Notes: a model not told the origin generated them from the letters alone. A stretch of DNA of 64,000 bases from Paenibacillus sp. PK3_47 (GCF_023520895.1 NZ_CP026029.1:1116001-1180000); one strand, 5' to 3'; positions 17,523 through 26,047 are shown, counted from the stretch's first letter. A program made the numbers and translations.

Positions 17523-17845
17523 CAAAAAACCCCCCATCCCTAGCGTATAATCGCTAGGGACGAGAGGTTATAATTCCCGTGGTACCACCCTAGTTAGCGG
17601 CTGAACAGGCCTTGCTCAGCCACTCACTTTGACACCCTGTAACGGGGGTGAGACGACGACGGTTCACACGCTTCATTCCGTTACACCAACCTTACGGAAA
17701 ATGCGGCTTGCGCCGTTACTCCGAGGTGAGTTCATTCCGCTCCGTTAACCGGCTTGCACCTGGGTGCCGGCTCTCTGCAATAACGTCCCGCGAATTAATA
17801 CTCCTCTTCATCGACAGCTATTCATAGTTTTAATCGTAATATTAC
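17523..17845 (-). promoter_or_regulatory. T-box leader of leuS (specifier CTC)
   Basis: The minus strand contains the T-box core GGTGGTACCACGGGAA (about 17576-17591), followed by a terminator hairpin (arms CCCTAGCG / CGCTAGGG) and a T-run ending near 17523. Upstream are the stem I landmarks AGTA, AGAGAG and GGTGCAAG, and GAACTCACCTC, in which CTC (17730-17728) occupies the specifier position. CTC is a leucine codon, matching the downstream gene. Confidence 0.93.
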
Positions 17846-17850
17846 ACAGT

Positions 17851-17880
17851 ATTATATACATTTTTGTTGACTGTAGTCAA
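17851..17880 (-). promoter_or_regulatory. Promoter of the leuS T-box transcript
   Basis: Minus strand: -35 TTGACT (17880-17875), an 18-bp spacer and -10 TATAAT (17856-17851). It sits only 12 bp beyond the stop of the upstream AI-2E-family gene. Confidence 0.8.
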
Positions 17881-17892
17881 TGCTTTTGCTGC

Positions 17893-18960
17893 CTATACAG
17901 GCTTGCGCCGGATATAATAGGTCAGAATGTGCTGAATCATTACTTTTCCGGCCGCAAAGACCGGCACAGCCAGAATCAGCCCGATCATCCCCGCCACTTC
18001 ACCGCCGACCAGCAAGGCAAAAATAATCAGCAGCGGATGCAGATGAAGCTTCCTGCCTACCACCTGCGGCGATATGATGTTGCTCTCAATCATCTGGCAC
18101 AGTGTATTGACCGCTGCTACCATCAGCACCAGCCGCAGTGAAACTGTCGAGGCCATTACCACCGCCGGAGCCGCGCCGAGGAACGGACCCATATACGGAA
18201 CGATGTTAAACACCGCTACCACGGAAGCGAACAGCAGCGCATAAGGCATCCCTATAAGCGCGTAGCCGATATAAGCGAGCACCCCGATGATCAGACAGAC
18301 CAGAAACTGGCCGCGGATATAATTGCCGAGCGCCTCATCAATATCCTTGAGCAGTTTTACTATGGATTTGCGGCGTGAGCGGGGCAGGCAGGAAACCACG
18401 GTCCGCTCGAACACTGCGAAATCCTTCAGGATATAGAACACGAGAAAAGGCACGATAAACGCATTGAACAGCATGCCTATCGTTGTCCCGATATGGTCCA
18501 GGAAATAGGAGATTCCTTCGGCCAGACGGTTTTCCAGCTGTAAAAACCATTTATTCATCCCCATCCCGACACCGGGCGGCATGAGTTTTGTGTTCATATT
18601 CTTCATCAGCCCTTGCGCCTGCAATGTCATTTCCGGCAAATGCTCGTTCAGCTCCTCAAGCTGCTTAAGGAACATCGGGATGAGATTGATGGCAATGACC
18701 GCAAGCAGCGTCAGAAACACAGTATAAATAAGCAGTACGGCAACACTGCGCGGCATCTTCCTGCCGGCCAGCATACTGACCACCGGATTCAGCACATAGG
18801 AAATAATCAGAGCGGCCAGGAACGGCGCAAGAATTGCTTTTAAAAATGTAAAAACTCCCTGCAGCATCGGACGAAGCAGCCAGACAAAATATAAAATGAT
18901 CAGGGCAAGCAGCACTCCGATCATCCAGCGGAACCCTTTACTGTGGAACCATTGCTCCAT
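17893..18960 (-). CDS. AI-2E family transporter (YrrI-like)
   Basis: A 355-residue membrane protein of the TqsA/PerM (AI-2E exporter) family. About eight hydrophobic helices are visible, with a hydrophilic segment after the third (about residues 95-150) and the family segment VVAVFNIVPYMGPFLGAAPA. Members export diverse small molecules or ions; the substrate is unknown. A GGGGG site precedes the ATG. In B. subtilis yrrI lies near alaS in the same region. The transcript direction is shared with leuS, which has its own promoter. Confidence 0.85.
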   Translation of the reverse strand: MEQWFHSKGFRWMIGVLLALIILYFVWLLRPMLQGVFTFLKAILAPFLAALIISYVLNPVVSMLAGRKMPRSVAVLLIYTVFLTLLAVIAINLIPMFLKQLEELNEHLPEMTLQAQGLMKNMNTKLMPPGVGMGMNKWFLQLENRLAEGISYFLDHIGTTIGMLFNAFIVPFLVFYILKDFAVFERTVVSCLPRSRRKSIVKLLKDIDEALGNYIRGQFLVCLIIGVLAYIGYALIGMPYALLFASVVAVFNIVPYMGPFLGAAPAVVMASTVSLRLVLMVAAVNTLCQMIESNIISPQVVGRKLHLHPLLIIFALLVGGEVAGMIGLILAVPVFAAGKVMIQHILTYYIRRKPV

Positions 18961-19069
18961 GGGTGCACCCCCTTATACACATCAGCTTCAATCACCGGCC
19001 ATGTTTCATGTCTTCGTAAGTAAGTATGTGTATGCGTGCCGCAAAATAACCGCCCTGATTGAAGACAAC

Positions 19070-19127
19070 AAAAAAAGCGCCAAAAACCCTCAGTACAATC
19101 ATGCACTGAAAGGTATTTGACGCTTAT
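19070..19127 (-). terminator. Terminator of the PRC-barrel / zinc-ribbon operon
   Basis: On the minus strand AGCG-CAAA-ACC-CAGT segments pair with ACTG-GGT-TTTG-CGCT, followed by seven T. Located 49 bp after the small zinc-ribbon gene. Confidence 0.75.
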
Positions 19128-19175
19128 AATCAACAATATGTACCCGCTGCCTATTGGAGGAGCGAGAATTCCAAG

Positions 19176-19385
19176 TTAAGAGGATGCATGGATTTGGGGG
19201 AAATCCTGAGCAATCTCTTCACCCGAGAACAGATCGTCAAGCGAACTAAGCGTGCCGTCTTCTTCAACCTGATACACCGACATTTTCTCGCCATTGACCG
19301 TCAGTTCGATGAAACAGCCCCAGCAATAGAACTGGTGTGAGCCGATCTTGCCGATATCCTTGGAGTTGCAGTTTGGACACTTCAT
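19176..19385 (-). CDS. Small zinc-ribbon protein
   Basis: 69 residues. Two Cys pairs (CPNC near the start and CWGC about 17 residues later) form a probable zinc ribbon, followed by an acidic C-terminal half. The ATG at 19385 is preferred because AGGTGG lies upstream and it begins with MKCPNC. It starts 13 bp after the PRC-barrel gene, so the two are co-transcribed. No function is assigned. Confidence 0.75.
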   Translation of the reverse strand: MKCPNCNSKDIGKIGSHQFYCWGCFIELTVNGEKMSVYQVEEDGTLSSLDDLFSGEEIAQDFPQIHASS

Positions 19386-19398
19386 AAAAACATTCCAC

Positions 19399-19920
19399 CT
19401 ATCCGTTAACAATATTAATGGCTTTTTGCAGCCGTTCTTCGCTCATCGCAGGAACCAATACGGCGTCCTCCCCGATTGTCATCCCTTCAGAACAAGGCAG
19501 CCATTTGCGGCCCTCCATCAAATCAGTTACAAGCCCGTCACTGATTTCCAGCGCTACTATTGTATTTCCCAACTTCTGGTCAAAATAAACATCGGATATG
19601 ACTCCGAGTATTGTTCCGGATGCAGTCAGTACCTGCAAATCCTTCAGTTTGTTCTTTCCCAAAAGAAAAGTATATGGTATATGGTCAGTGTCAGCCTTAA
19701 TAATCGACTCTTTACTGCGAATCATGACAGCATCTTCGCCATAAGCGACAATGTCTTCCCATGCCACAACTTTCACATGACTGGAGAAAAAAGATTTGCT
19801 TTCCAGTTCAATACCCGTAATCTTCCAATTTGAATCCAGCAGAACATCGACAATTTTGCCGACCTCTTTACCTTCTTCAACCTCATATAAAGTGAGGCCA
19901 ATCATATCTTGAAGTTTCAT
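19399..19920 (-). CDS. PRC-barrel domain protein (YrrD-like)
   Basis: A 173-residue protein with two PRC-barrel-like halves. Each begins with a similar strand pattern (GLTLYEVEEGKEVGKIVDVLLD at residues 8-29; TASGTILGVISDVYFD in the second half). PRC barrels occur in RNA-processing and photosynthetic proteins; the YrrD group is uncharacterised. Position next to a cysteine desulfurase gene recalls B. subtilis yrrD. Downstream partner: a zinc-ribbon protein. Confidence 0.8.
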   Translation of the reverse strand: MKLQDMIGLTLYEVEEGKEVGKIVDVLLDSNWKITGIELESKSFFSSHVKVVAWEDIVAYGEDAVMIRSKESIIKADTDHIPYTFLLGKNKLKDLQVLTASGTILGVISDVYFDQKLGNTIVALEISDGLVTDLMEGRKWLPCSEGMTIGEDAVLVPAMSEERLQKAINIVNG

Positions 19921-20123
19921 GGCTGTTATCTCCTCACCTGAGAGTCATTACGAGTTCATGATGGTCATAATGCGCAAACAAAAAAACGGAATCAAGACTT
20001 GTAAGAACACCGACATAAAGCCCGCTCGATATGTAACCGAATCTTCATTGTCAGCGATTCTTAGAAGACCAGGATGTCTGCCCGTGAAGTATAGCTCTCT
20101 GATCTTGCGTGAAACGCCTCATC

Positions 20124-21272
20124 TTACTTACGCAGCCGTTTCAAAATGGTTTCAACTTTTTGGGCAACATGCTCCATTTCTTCATTAGTATTACCCAAAC
20201 CTGTGCTAAAACGAATCGCCGAATTCAAAACTTCTTCGGGCAGCTTCATGGCTTTCAAAACATGGGAGATTTCAAGCGATCCCGAGGTGCAGGCTGAACC
20301 GCTGGCAGCGGCAATTCTCTCCATATCCAGGTTCATCAGCATCACATCCGTCTGTGTTCCGGGAAAGCTGACGTTAAGGATTCCGGGCACAAAATACTCT
20401 CTGCTGCCGTTGATGACATAACGCCCGCTCCCGATCCGGCGGTCCAGCTGTTCAAGCAGCGTACGGCGCAGCATCATGGCCTTCTCCTGCCGCCCGGCAA
20501 GCCCCTCTACAGCAAGCTGTACCGCTTTGGCAAAACCGGCTGCTCCCGCCAAGCTCTCCGTTCCCGCTCTTCTGCCCCGCTCCTGCAGCCCGCCGTGCTG
20601 TCTGGATGAGAGCGGTGCACCGCGCCGTACATACAGGCCGCCAATTCCCTGCGGACCGTTAATTTTGTGGGCGGTAAAGCTCATGTAATCCACCGGCAGC
20701 TCCCGCAGGTTCATTGGCAGCATTCCCAGCACCTGTACGGCATCGACATGGAACAGAATCCCCCGTTCCCGCGCCAGGTTCCCGATCTCTTCTATAGGCT
20801 GTACCGTACCTACTTCATTATTCGCATACATCACACTTATTAATACTGTATCCTGCTGCAGGGCGGCTTCAACATCATGAACAGACACCCGTCCTGTGGA
20901 ATCTACCGGCAGATAAGTCACCGTAAACCCCTGCTTCTCCAGCTCTTTGCAGGTGTGCAGCACCGCATGATGTTCAATTGCCGTGGTGATGATATGTTTG
21001 CCTTGATGCACAGAAGCTTCCGCTGCACCAAACAGCGCCAGATTATCACTCTCTGTGCCTCCGCTCGTGAACACCCACTCATCAGGCGCACAGCCCAAAA
21101 AGCCCGCGATAGTATCGCGCGCGCCATTCACAATTTTTTTGGCGGAACGTCCGAACGTATGTACACTGGACGCATTGCCGTACTCTTCTAACAGCATATG
21201 ATATACGACCTTGGCCACCTCCGGATGAACCGGGGTTGAGGCGGCGTGATCCAAATAGATGGGCTTCATCAT
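20124..21272 (-). CDS. Cysteine desulfurase (IscS/NifS family, YrvO-like)
   Basis: A 382-residue PLP enzyme converting cysteine to alanine and enzyme-bound persulfide. Visible are YLDHAAST, the substrate/PLP His region (TTAIEHHAV), the PLP lysine in SFTAHKINGPQG and the persulfide Cys in SGSACTSGS. In B. subtilis the homologue YrvO sits directly upstream of mnmA and feeds sulfur to it for tRNA 2-thiouridine. Here mnmA is 4.8 kb away on the opposite strand. The start codon is ATG with GGAGA upstream. Confidence 0.93.
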   Translation of the reverse strand: MMKPIYLDHAASTPVHPEVAKVVYHMLLEEYGNASSVHTFGRSAKKIVNGARDTIAGFLGCAPDEWVFTSGGTESDNLALFGAAEASVHQGKHIITTAIEHHAVLHTCKELEKQGFTVTYLPVDSTGRVSVHDVEAALQQDTVLISVMYANNEVGTVQPIEEIGNLARERGILFHVDAVQVLGMLPMNLRELPVDYMSFTAHKINGPQGIGGLYVRRGAPLSSRQHGGLQERGRRAGTESLAGAAGFAKAVQLAVEGLAGRQEKAMMLRRTLLEQLDRRIGSGRYVINGSREYFVPGILNVSFPGTQTDVMLMNLDMERIAAASGSACTSGSLEISHVLKAMKLPEEVLNSAIRFSTGLGNTNEEMEHVAQKVETILKRLRK

Positions 21273-21499
21273 TGTATTCTCCGCTTCTTGAAATTCAGGA
21301 TTTTCTTACAGGACTACTAGATTATACAGCTCTGCTGTGTGATTTACCACCTGTCAAATAACACATTATTGTAACATATTGTATTCATTTTATCCTTATT
21401 TGTAATTCTTCAGTCTGGAGGCAGCACTCTTTTCGCTATCTTTGAATGTTTCCTATATAATCGTAAGTAGACCGAGCATAGCATGAGGTTAACCTACAT

Positions 21500-21515
21500 G
21501 TAAACCATGGTTTAC
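21500..21515. promoter_or_regulatory. Perfect 16-bp palindrome upstream of the SRAP gene
   Basis: GTAAACCATGGTTTAC, 36 bp before the SRAP start and downstream of a TATAAT at 21456-21461. It could be an operator or a 5' UTR hairpin. It does not match the Firmicute LexA (DinR) box. Confidence 0.45.
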
Positions 21516-21550
21516 TTTTATATAGAAGATATTTAGGAGGTAAACAGAGA

Positions 21551-22219
21551 ATGTGCGGAAGGTATACTATAACTGTAACTATAGAAGAGCTGATGCTGCG
21601 GTATTTTATCGATGACAGTACTATGGACCGCTATGCGCCTAAATTCAACGCTGCACCGATGCAGTATATTCCGGCTGTCATCCATAACGGCAGACATAAC
21701 AAGCTTGGAGAACTCCGCTGGGGACTTGTCCCTTCCTGGGCCAAAGACGATAAAATCGGAAGCAAAATGATTAATGCACGCGCAGAGTCCCTGCTCGAGA
21801 AACCCTCTTTCAAAAATCTGGTCGGCTCGCGGCGCTGCATTATTCCGGCAGACGGTTTCTATGAATGGAAAGTGCAGGGCGCAGCCAAACAGCCGATGCG
21901 GATTACACTGAAGGACAAGGAGCTATTTTCACTGGCAGGTCTCTATGAGATCTGGACAGATGCGGAGGGCAATAGGCTGAGTACATGCACCATTATAACC
22001 ACTTCCCCCAACACGCTGATGGCTGATATTCACGACCGTATGCCTGTCATTCTGGACCCGGAAGCAGAGGCCGAGTGGCTCGACCGCAGCAATCATGATG
22101 TTCCTTCTTTAATGAAGCTTCTTCGTCCTTATGATTCCAGAAAAATGCGGGCTTATCCGGTATCGGCCGAGGTCGGCAATGTCCGTAATGACTATGAGGA
22201 GCTTATTAGAGAGGCTTGA
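21551..22219 (+). CDS. SRAP/HMCES-family protein (YedK-like)
   Basis: A 222-residue SRAP domain protein. The essential Cys2 is present (MCGRY), together with INARAE, DGFYEWK and the active-site His region (HDRMPVIL). The family forms a covalent thiazolidine crosslink between Cys2 and abasic sites in single-stranded DNA, protecting them during replication. AGGAGG precedes the ATG by 9 bp. It is probably co-transcribed with the ion-channel gene 27 bp downstream. Confidence 0.93.
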   Translation: MCGRYTITVTIEELMLRYFIDDSTMDRYAPKFNAAPMQYIPAVIHNGRHNKLGELRWGLVPSWAKDDKIGSKMINARAESLLEKPSFKNLVGSRRCIIPADGFYEWKVQGAAKQPMRITLKDKELFSLAGLYEIWTDAEGNRLSTCTIITTSPNTLMADIHDRMPVILDPEAEAEWLDRSNHDVPSLMKLLRPYDSRKMRAYPVSAEVGNVRNDYEELIREA

Positions 22220-22246
22220 CTATCATGAGAGAAAGGCGGGGCTGTT

Positions 22247-22582
22247 ATGATCTCTTTTCTGCTGACCCTGAAACGTTTGTTTACAGGCCTATGGAGAGCG
22301 CTGAAGCGTAAAAACTTCCAGGCATTGTTCGTATTGGTGCTGATGACACTTTTGTCCGGAACTGTTTTTTATACGAAGCAGGAGGGGCTTCCGGTCCTTG
22401 ATGCCCTGTATTTCTGTGTTACCACGCTCAGCACCTTGGGCCATCCGACCTTTGAACCGCAGACCGCTCTCGGTAAAATATTCACGATGGTGTACATTAT
22501 CGCCGGTACAGGATTGTTCCTCGGAATGATCGGATATATCGCCTATGAGCTGATCAAGCAGGCCGGCAAAGAGAAAGAATAA
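22247..22582 (+). CDS. Two-helix ion channel family protein with atypical filter
   Basis: 111 residues: a basic N-terminus, one membrane helix (about residues 26-45), a pore loop and a second helix (about 75-100), the minimal potassium-channel layout. The filter position reads TTLSTLGHPTFEP where classical channels have TTVGYGDxxP. No RCK or sensor domain follows. Ion selectivity is therefore uncertain. AAAGGCGG precedes the ATG. Confidence 0.8.
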   Translation: MISFLLTLKRLFTGLWRALKRKNFQALFVLVLMTLLSGTVFYTKQEGLPVLDALYFCVTTLSTLGHPTFEPQTALGKIFTMVYIIAGTGLFLGMIGYIAYELIKQAGKEKE

Positions 22583-22602
22583 GATTGCCGGACAAACAAA
22601 AT

Positions 22603-22624
22603 CCTCCAGCCTGCAGGCTGGAGG
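22603..22624 (-). terminator. Palindromic terminator between the ion-channel gene and the YjcZ peptide gene
   Basis: A 22-bp perfect palindrome with arms CCTCCAGCCTG / CAGGCTGGAGG. On the minus strand it is followed by ATTTTGTTTG, so it best fits the small minus-strand gene, and may also slow plus-strand transcription. Confidence 0.7.
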
Positions 22625-22655
22625 ACACATGCCGAAGCTCAGGAAGAACTTACAC

Positions 22656-22775
22656 TTACAGCAAAATGGTTTTGGAGATAATCACGAGCAGAATAAACAA
22701 AACCAGAATTGCACCCGTAGAAGTCCATACTCCTCCGCCATAACCGCCGCCGTAGCCTGCTACATTTTCACCCAT
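22656..22775 (-). CDS. YjcZ-family sporulation peptide, 39 aa
   Basis: A 39-residue peptide. A Gly/Tyr-rich head (GYGGGYGGG) is followed by one hydrophobic helix (AILVLFILLVII) and a short tail, the hallmark of YjcZ/YczN-type sporulation peptides in Bacillales. The ATG follows AAGGAGG by 9 bp and a palindromic terminator follows. Membrane location is inferred from the helix. Too short for routine gene callers. Confidence 0.85.
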   Translation of the reverse strand: MGENVAGYGGGYGGGVWTSTGAILVLFILLVIISKTILL

Positions 22776-22974
22776 AAGGTCATTCCTCCTTGAAGTAGAA
22801 TACACCTTAAATTATGCAGAAAATCGTTGTGCGCTTGGGCGTTTGAGCAGATACTCAAATATCTTATCAGCTATTACACACGGATCATATGCCTTTTCTT
22901 TCTCTTCTTGTCGCTTATCCGTTTGTCTCATCATATATATGGCATGAGACACGCTGACATTAGGAGGAATACAG

Positions 22975-23856
22975 TTGCCAAGAATATCTGTAATTATGCC
23001 TGTCTACAATAATGCTGTGTATTTACAGGAAGCTGTGAACAGCATTTTGTGGCAAACGTTAAATGACCTGGAATTAATCATTATTGATGACGGTTCCACT
23101 GACGGGTCGACAGGAATCATTCACGAAATAAGAGACGCCAGGGTGAAAAAGATTTTTCATGCCAACAACACGGGTATAGTCACTTCACTTAATCAGGGGA
23201 TGGATCTGGCCCAAGGTGAGTACATCGCCCGGATGGACAGTGATGACGTGGCTGCTCTGAACCGTTTTGAAGTGCAGGCTTATTTCATGGATCAAAATCC
23301 CCATATAGATCTCTGCGGTACGGGGTATACAACAAACTATCTGGGACCTGTCAAAATCAATCCGATGCATCACGAAGAAATCAAGGTCTGGCTGTTGTTT
23401 CACAGCTGCATACTCCACCCTTCTGTAATGATGCGGCGGAGTTCTATAGACCGTCTCGGGGTCCGCTATGATTATAATTATCCGCATGCAGAAGATTATG
23501 AACTGTGGAACAGACTCGCCACATGTGCCCAATTCGCAAATATCCCCCATAATTTAATGTACTATCGTCCACATGAGGGACAAGTATCCAATAAGCACCG
23601 GGTAATACAGGACGATTCGGCACGAAGAATCCGTCAAAGACAACTTTCCCAACTGGGCATTCAATTATCTGATGAGGAATATGGTCTATTGGTTAAGTTA
23701 GCTGAATACGCCGTTAATCCGGAAGATCCTGAAAATTATCACAAAGCAGCAGGGTTTGCAGAATGGCTGATTGATCAAAACCGTTTGTACCGCATCTACG
23801 ACCAGCAGCTCTTAAGGATGGCTCTATCCAGATGTATTTCAAGAGTTCCATACTAA
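22975..23856 (+). CDS. Family 2 glycosyltransferase
   Basis: A 293-residue GT-A fold enzyme. SVIMPVYNNAVYLQEAVNSI and IIIDDGSTDGS form the nucleotide-sugar site, and MDSDD carries the metal-binding DxD. The C-terminal acceptor half includes HAEDYELWNRLA, typical of GT2 enzymes. There are no membrane helices, so a cytoplasmic enzyme is expected. The TTG start is supported by TAGGAGG 8 bp upstream. Beside an exosporium gene, so a role in spore-surface glycosylation is possible but only inferred. Confidence 0.88.
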   Translation: MPRISVIMPVYNNAVYLQEAVNSILWQTLNDLELIIIDDGSTDGSTGIIHEIRDARVKKIFHANNTGIVTSLNQGMDLAQGEYIARMDSDDVAALNRFEVQAYFMDQNPHIDLCGTGYTTNYLGPVKINPMHHEEIKVWLLFHSCILHPSVMMRRSSIDRLGVRYDYNYPHAEDYELWNRLATCAQFANIPHNLMYYRPHEGQVSNKHRVIQDDSARRIRQRQLSQLGIQLSDEEYGLLVKLAEYAVNPEDPENYHKAAGFAEWLIDQNRLYRIYDQQLLRMALSRCISRVPY

Positions 23857-23875
23857 TCTGCTTTGAGAGCAAGGA

Positions 23876-23907
23876 TAATAACCCGTCAGGCTTTGCCTGG
23901 CGGGTTA
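23876..23907. terminator. Bidirectional terminator
   Basis: AATAACCCGTCAGG and CCTGGCGGGTTATT form a long hairpin with a CTTTG loop, between the convergent GT2 and exosporium genes. It can serve both. Confidence 0.85.
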
Positions 23908-23918
23908 TTATATATTAT

Positions 23919-24326
23919 TTAACCAATCGATATCCCGGAAAATGTCGCAGGCCCTGTAACACTCGCTGTGTTGAGCAAAACGTTGAGACTGTTATTAGCC
24001 ACTCCCAAGGAATAAGCATGATACCCGGGCGGAACGTTCCGGTCCAGAAATGAAAGGGATATCGGCTGTATAGCCAGAACTGAAAGACCGCTTGAGCCTA
24101 CATTATAGATGGGTTGACCATCCCGGTATAACGTAAACACTACGCTTGGAACCCCCAAAGTCGTCTGGAAACCGACGTTTGCATTTAACTGCACACTTCC
24201 GCCTGTAACCGTAGCCAGTCCAAACTCTGCCAGAATTAAATTTTGGGCCGGCGTCAGAATAGGAATAGAAATGGTCTGGCTTCCCGTAGACGCTGTACTG
24301 CTTCCAATATCAATGATCGTTGCCAT
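23919..24326 (-). CDS. Exosporium protein C-like / BclA-type C-terminal fold protein
   Basis: A 135-residue, beta-rich, Cys-free protein with no signal peptide (MATIIDIGSSTASTGSQ start). The alternating hydrophobic pattern and segments such as VVFTLYRDGQPIYN suggest a jelly-roll like exosporium proteins of Bacillus. GAGGAGG precedes the ATG. A spore-surface location is inferred from family resemblance and from its neighbours (YjcZ peptide, glycosyltransferase). Confidence 0.65.
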   Translation of the reverse strand: MATIIDIGSSTASTGSQTISIPILTPAQNLILAEFGLATVTGGSVQLNANVGFQTTLGVPSVVFTLYRDGQPIYNVGSSGLSVLAIQPISLSFLDRNVPPGYHAYSLGVANNSLNVLLNTASVTGPATFSGISIG

Positions 24327-24514
24327 TCAATCTGCCTCCTCTTTGTTTTATACTGATAGAGTATGCTGAGAGAAAGGCAATGGATTGGAGACAAACCTAT
24401 ATTGACCAGGTTTTAGCTGTGGCTTGTTTATTTTCTGATTACTTTGGTGAAGATACGGTATATATTTTTTAGGCCGTTTTAAATATAATACTGCGCCTAA
24501 GAATGGAGGTTAAC

Positions 24515-25201
24515 ATGAGCCACAGCACGACTAGTCTAAAAATCGAATCTGTCATCAAAGAAATTTTTGCCGCCAGTTTTGGAGATAAGCCGGAGGATGT
24601 TCATGTCATTCTGGAGAACCGCTGCCTTATTATCCGACTGGAAAGATTCATGGGAAAGATTATGGAAAATCTGGTCGTCACGAAAGATAACGATGCGCTG
24701 CGATCAACAAGCGAACTTATTATGGACTATTTACTGCCTGACTTTATGAAGGAACTAAAAACATTTTCAGATATAGAGTTTGATAGTTTTTATTACGACT
24801 GGGATGATAATAATTTATCAGGGGTTATTGTGGGTCTTATAAAGGATAATAACTACCGACTTAATGAAGACTACTACCCCGGTAAAGATGAGGTTCACTT
24901 TCAAATATCTAAAATTACATACGAAGTTGAAAAGGTGCCGGACTCCACTTTCTCTTTTTGGGCAGATAACAATACGCTGGTAGTCGTCCGGGAAGGTTTG
25001 TTAATTGAAATTGAAAAATACCTGGTAAAACTCGATGGAGAAGGTGCTTTGCGGAAAGCAAAAAGAGCATTAGAAAAGACACGGATCATCGAAGAAGGTA
25101 ATATTCCGATAATACTAGGGCGCCGGCTTGTCGGCATTTATCTGGATTGGATGTTCGAAATGGACAAAAGTGTCATCGTATATGTTTTTGAGGAAAAGTA
25201 A
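24515..25201 (+). CDS. Tandem MpsC/DUF2294-like protein
   Basis: 228 residues made of two related halves. Residues about 10-110 (VIKEIFAASFGDKPEDVHV, MDYLLPDFMKEL) resemble the DUF2294 (MpsC) family, and residues about 120-228 repeat the pattern in a more diverged form (VEKVPDSTFSFWADNNTLVVV). Single-domain MpsC relatives accompany sodium/bicarbonate systems in staphylococci, but no partner genes are near here. GGAGG ends 5 bp before the ATG at 24515; an ATG 12 bp upstream would put this site inside the gene. Function unknown. Confidence 0.65.
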   Translation: MSHSTTSLKIESVIKEIFAASFGDKPEDVHVILENRCLIIRLERFMGKIMENLVVTKDNDALRSTSELIMDYLLPDFMKELKTFSDIEFDSFYYDWDDNNLSGVIVGLIKDNNYRLNEDYYPGKDEVHFQISKITYEVEKVPDSTFSFWADNNTLVVVREGLLIEIEKYLVKLDGEGALRKAKRALEKTRIIEEGNIPIILGRRLVGIYLDWMFEMDKSVIVYVFEEK

Positions 25202-25256
25202 GGGCAGCAGGTTAGATCCATAAGGGCGGGCCTGTTCGAAAAGAAGGAGAACATAG

Positions 25257-25286
25257 AGGAGTCCTCCCCAATTTATTGAGGAGGAC
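25257..25286. terminator. Possible hairpin between convergent MpsC-like gene and cymR
   Basis: AGTCCTCC pairs with GGAGGACG-side sequence around an AT-rich loop. No good T-tract on either strand, so its role as terminator is doubtful. Confidence 0.35.
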
Positions 25287-25324
25287 GGGTTAAAAAGAAT
25301 TCGTTCGAAACAGTGAAGCTCCTG

Positions 25325-25744
25325 TTAAATATAAAACATATAATTATCCGCCAAGCTCTCTTCTTTAAAATTAATCAGGTCGGATAATGTCGTGGAATCC
25401 AGGACATCGGCGATGCTGTCGCGGATGCGCAGCCAGAGATCGCGCTTGGCCGGATCATCTTCTTCGGTAAAGTCGACCGGGGAAATCGGGCCTTCCAGCA
25501 CGCGGATGATATCACCGGCGGTAATTGTAGCCGCTTCACGCGAGAGGATATAGCCCCCGTAGGCTCCGCGGATACTTTTTACAAGTCCGGCGTTGCGCAG
25601 CGGAGCAATAAGCTGTTCCAGATAATGCTCGGACAGGCCGTTTTTCTCGGCGATGCTTTTAAGTGAGGTTGGACCTTCACCAAATTTCATGGCAAGCTCC
25701 ATCATAATGGTTAATCCGTAACGTCCTTTTGTCGATATTTTCAA
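25325..25744 (-). CDS. cymR: CymR, Rrf2-family repressor of cysteine metabolism
   Basis: A 139-residue Rrf2 regulator very close to B. subtilis CymR in the winged helix (MKISTKGRYGLTIMMELA, LSEHYLEQLIAPLRNAGLVK, RGAYGGYILS) and the dimer helix (AKRDLWLRIRD). It lacks the three Cys of IscR, so it should not bind an iron-sulfur cluster. CymR acts with CysK to repress cystine uptake and sulfur genes. TTG start with GAGGTG upstream. ATAGGAATT at 25777-25785 resembles the conserved end of the reported CymR motif and may allow autoregulation; that is weak evidence. Confidence 0.92.
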   Translation of the reverse strand: MKISTKGRYGLTIMMELAMKFGEGPTSLKSIAEKNGLSEHYLEQLIAPLRNAGLVKSIRGAYGGYILSREAATITAGDIIRVLEGPISPVDFTEEDDPAKRDLWLRIRDSIADVLDSTTLSDLINFKEESLADNYMFYI

Positions 25745-25990
25745 AGGGGCACCTCTTTCGGTTTAGTTGCTGGGCTATAGGAATTAGTATGGGCTGGTAA
25801 GACATAAGATATATCATATCAACGTATTCCGATGTTTGCTCTCAGTTTATGTTATCATATCCTAGGAGACATTTGGAGAAGAAAACGTAATTTTTTGCAA
25901 GAATGTTCGTCTGCGGTGGACAAAATGTAAATTTGCCGCTATATCGGCAACATTTTTCCGTGCTCATAGCAGGTTTAGGGTAGACAGGTA

Positions 25991-25999
25991 TGTTATAAT
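25991..25999 (+). promoter_or_regulatory. Extended -10 promoter of mnmA
   Basis: TGTTATAAT, i.e. TG-n-TATAAT, a consensus extended -10 about 60 bp upstream of mnmA. The -35 region is weak, as expected for extended -10 promoters. The rest of 25745-26050 holds the cymR upstream region and nothing else recognisable. Confidence 0.6.
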
Positions 26000-26047
26000 A
26001 CAGAATGAGCCGGGTGTTCAGTGTGAATACCGGTATTTTGTGCATAG

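Noticed and set aside
18921-19136. Short minus-strand frame between the AI-2E gene and the zinc-ribbon gene
   Set aside because: It covers a terminator hairpin and overlaps the AI-2E start; no ribosome binding site.
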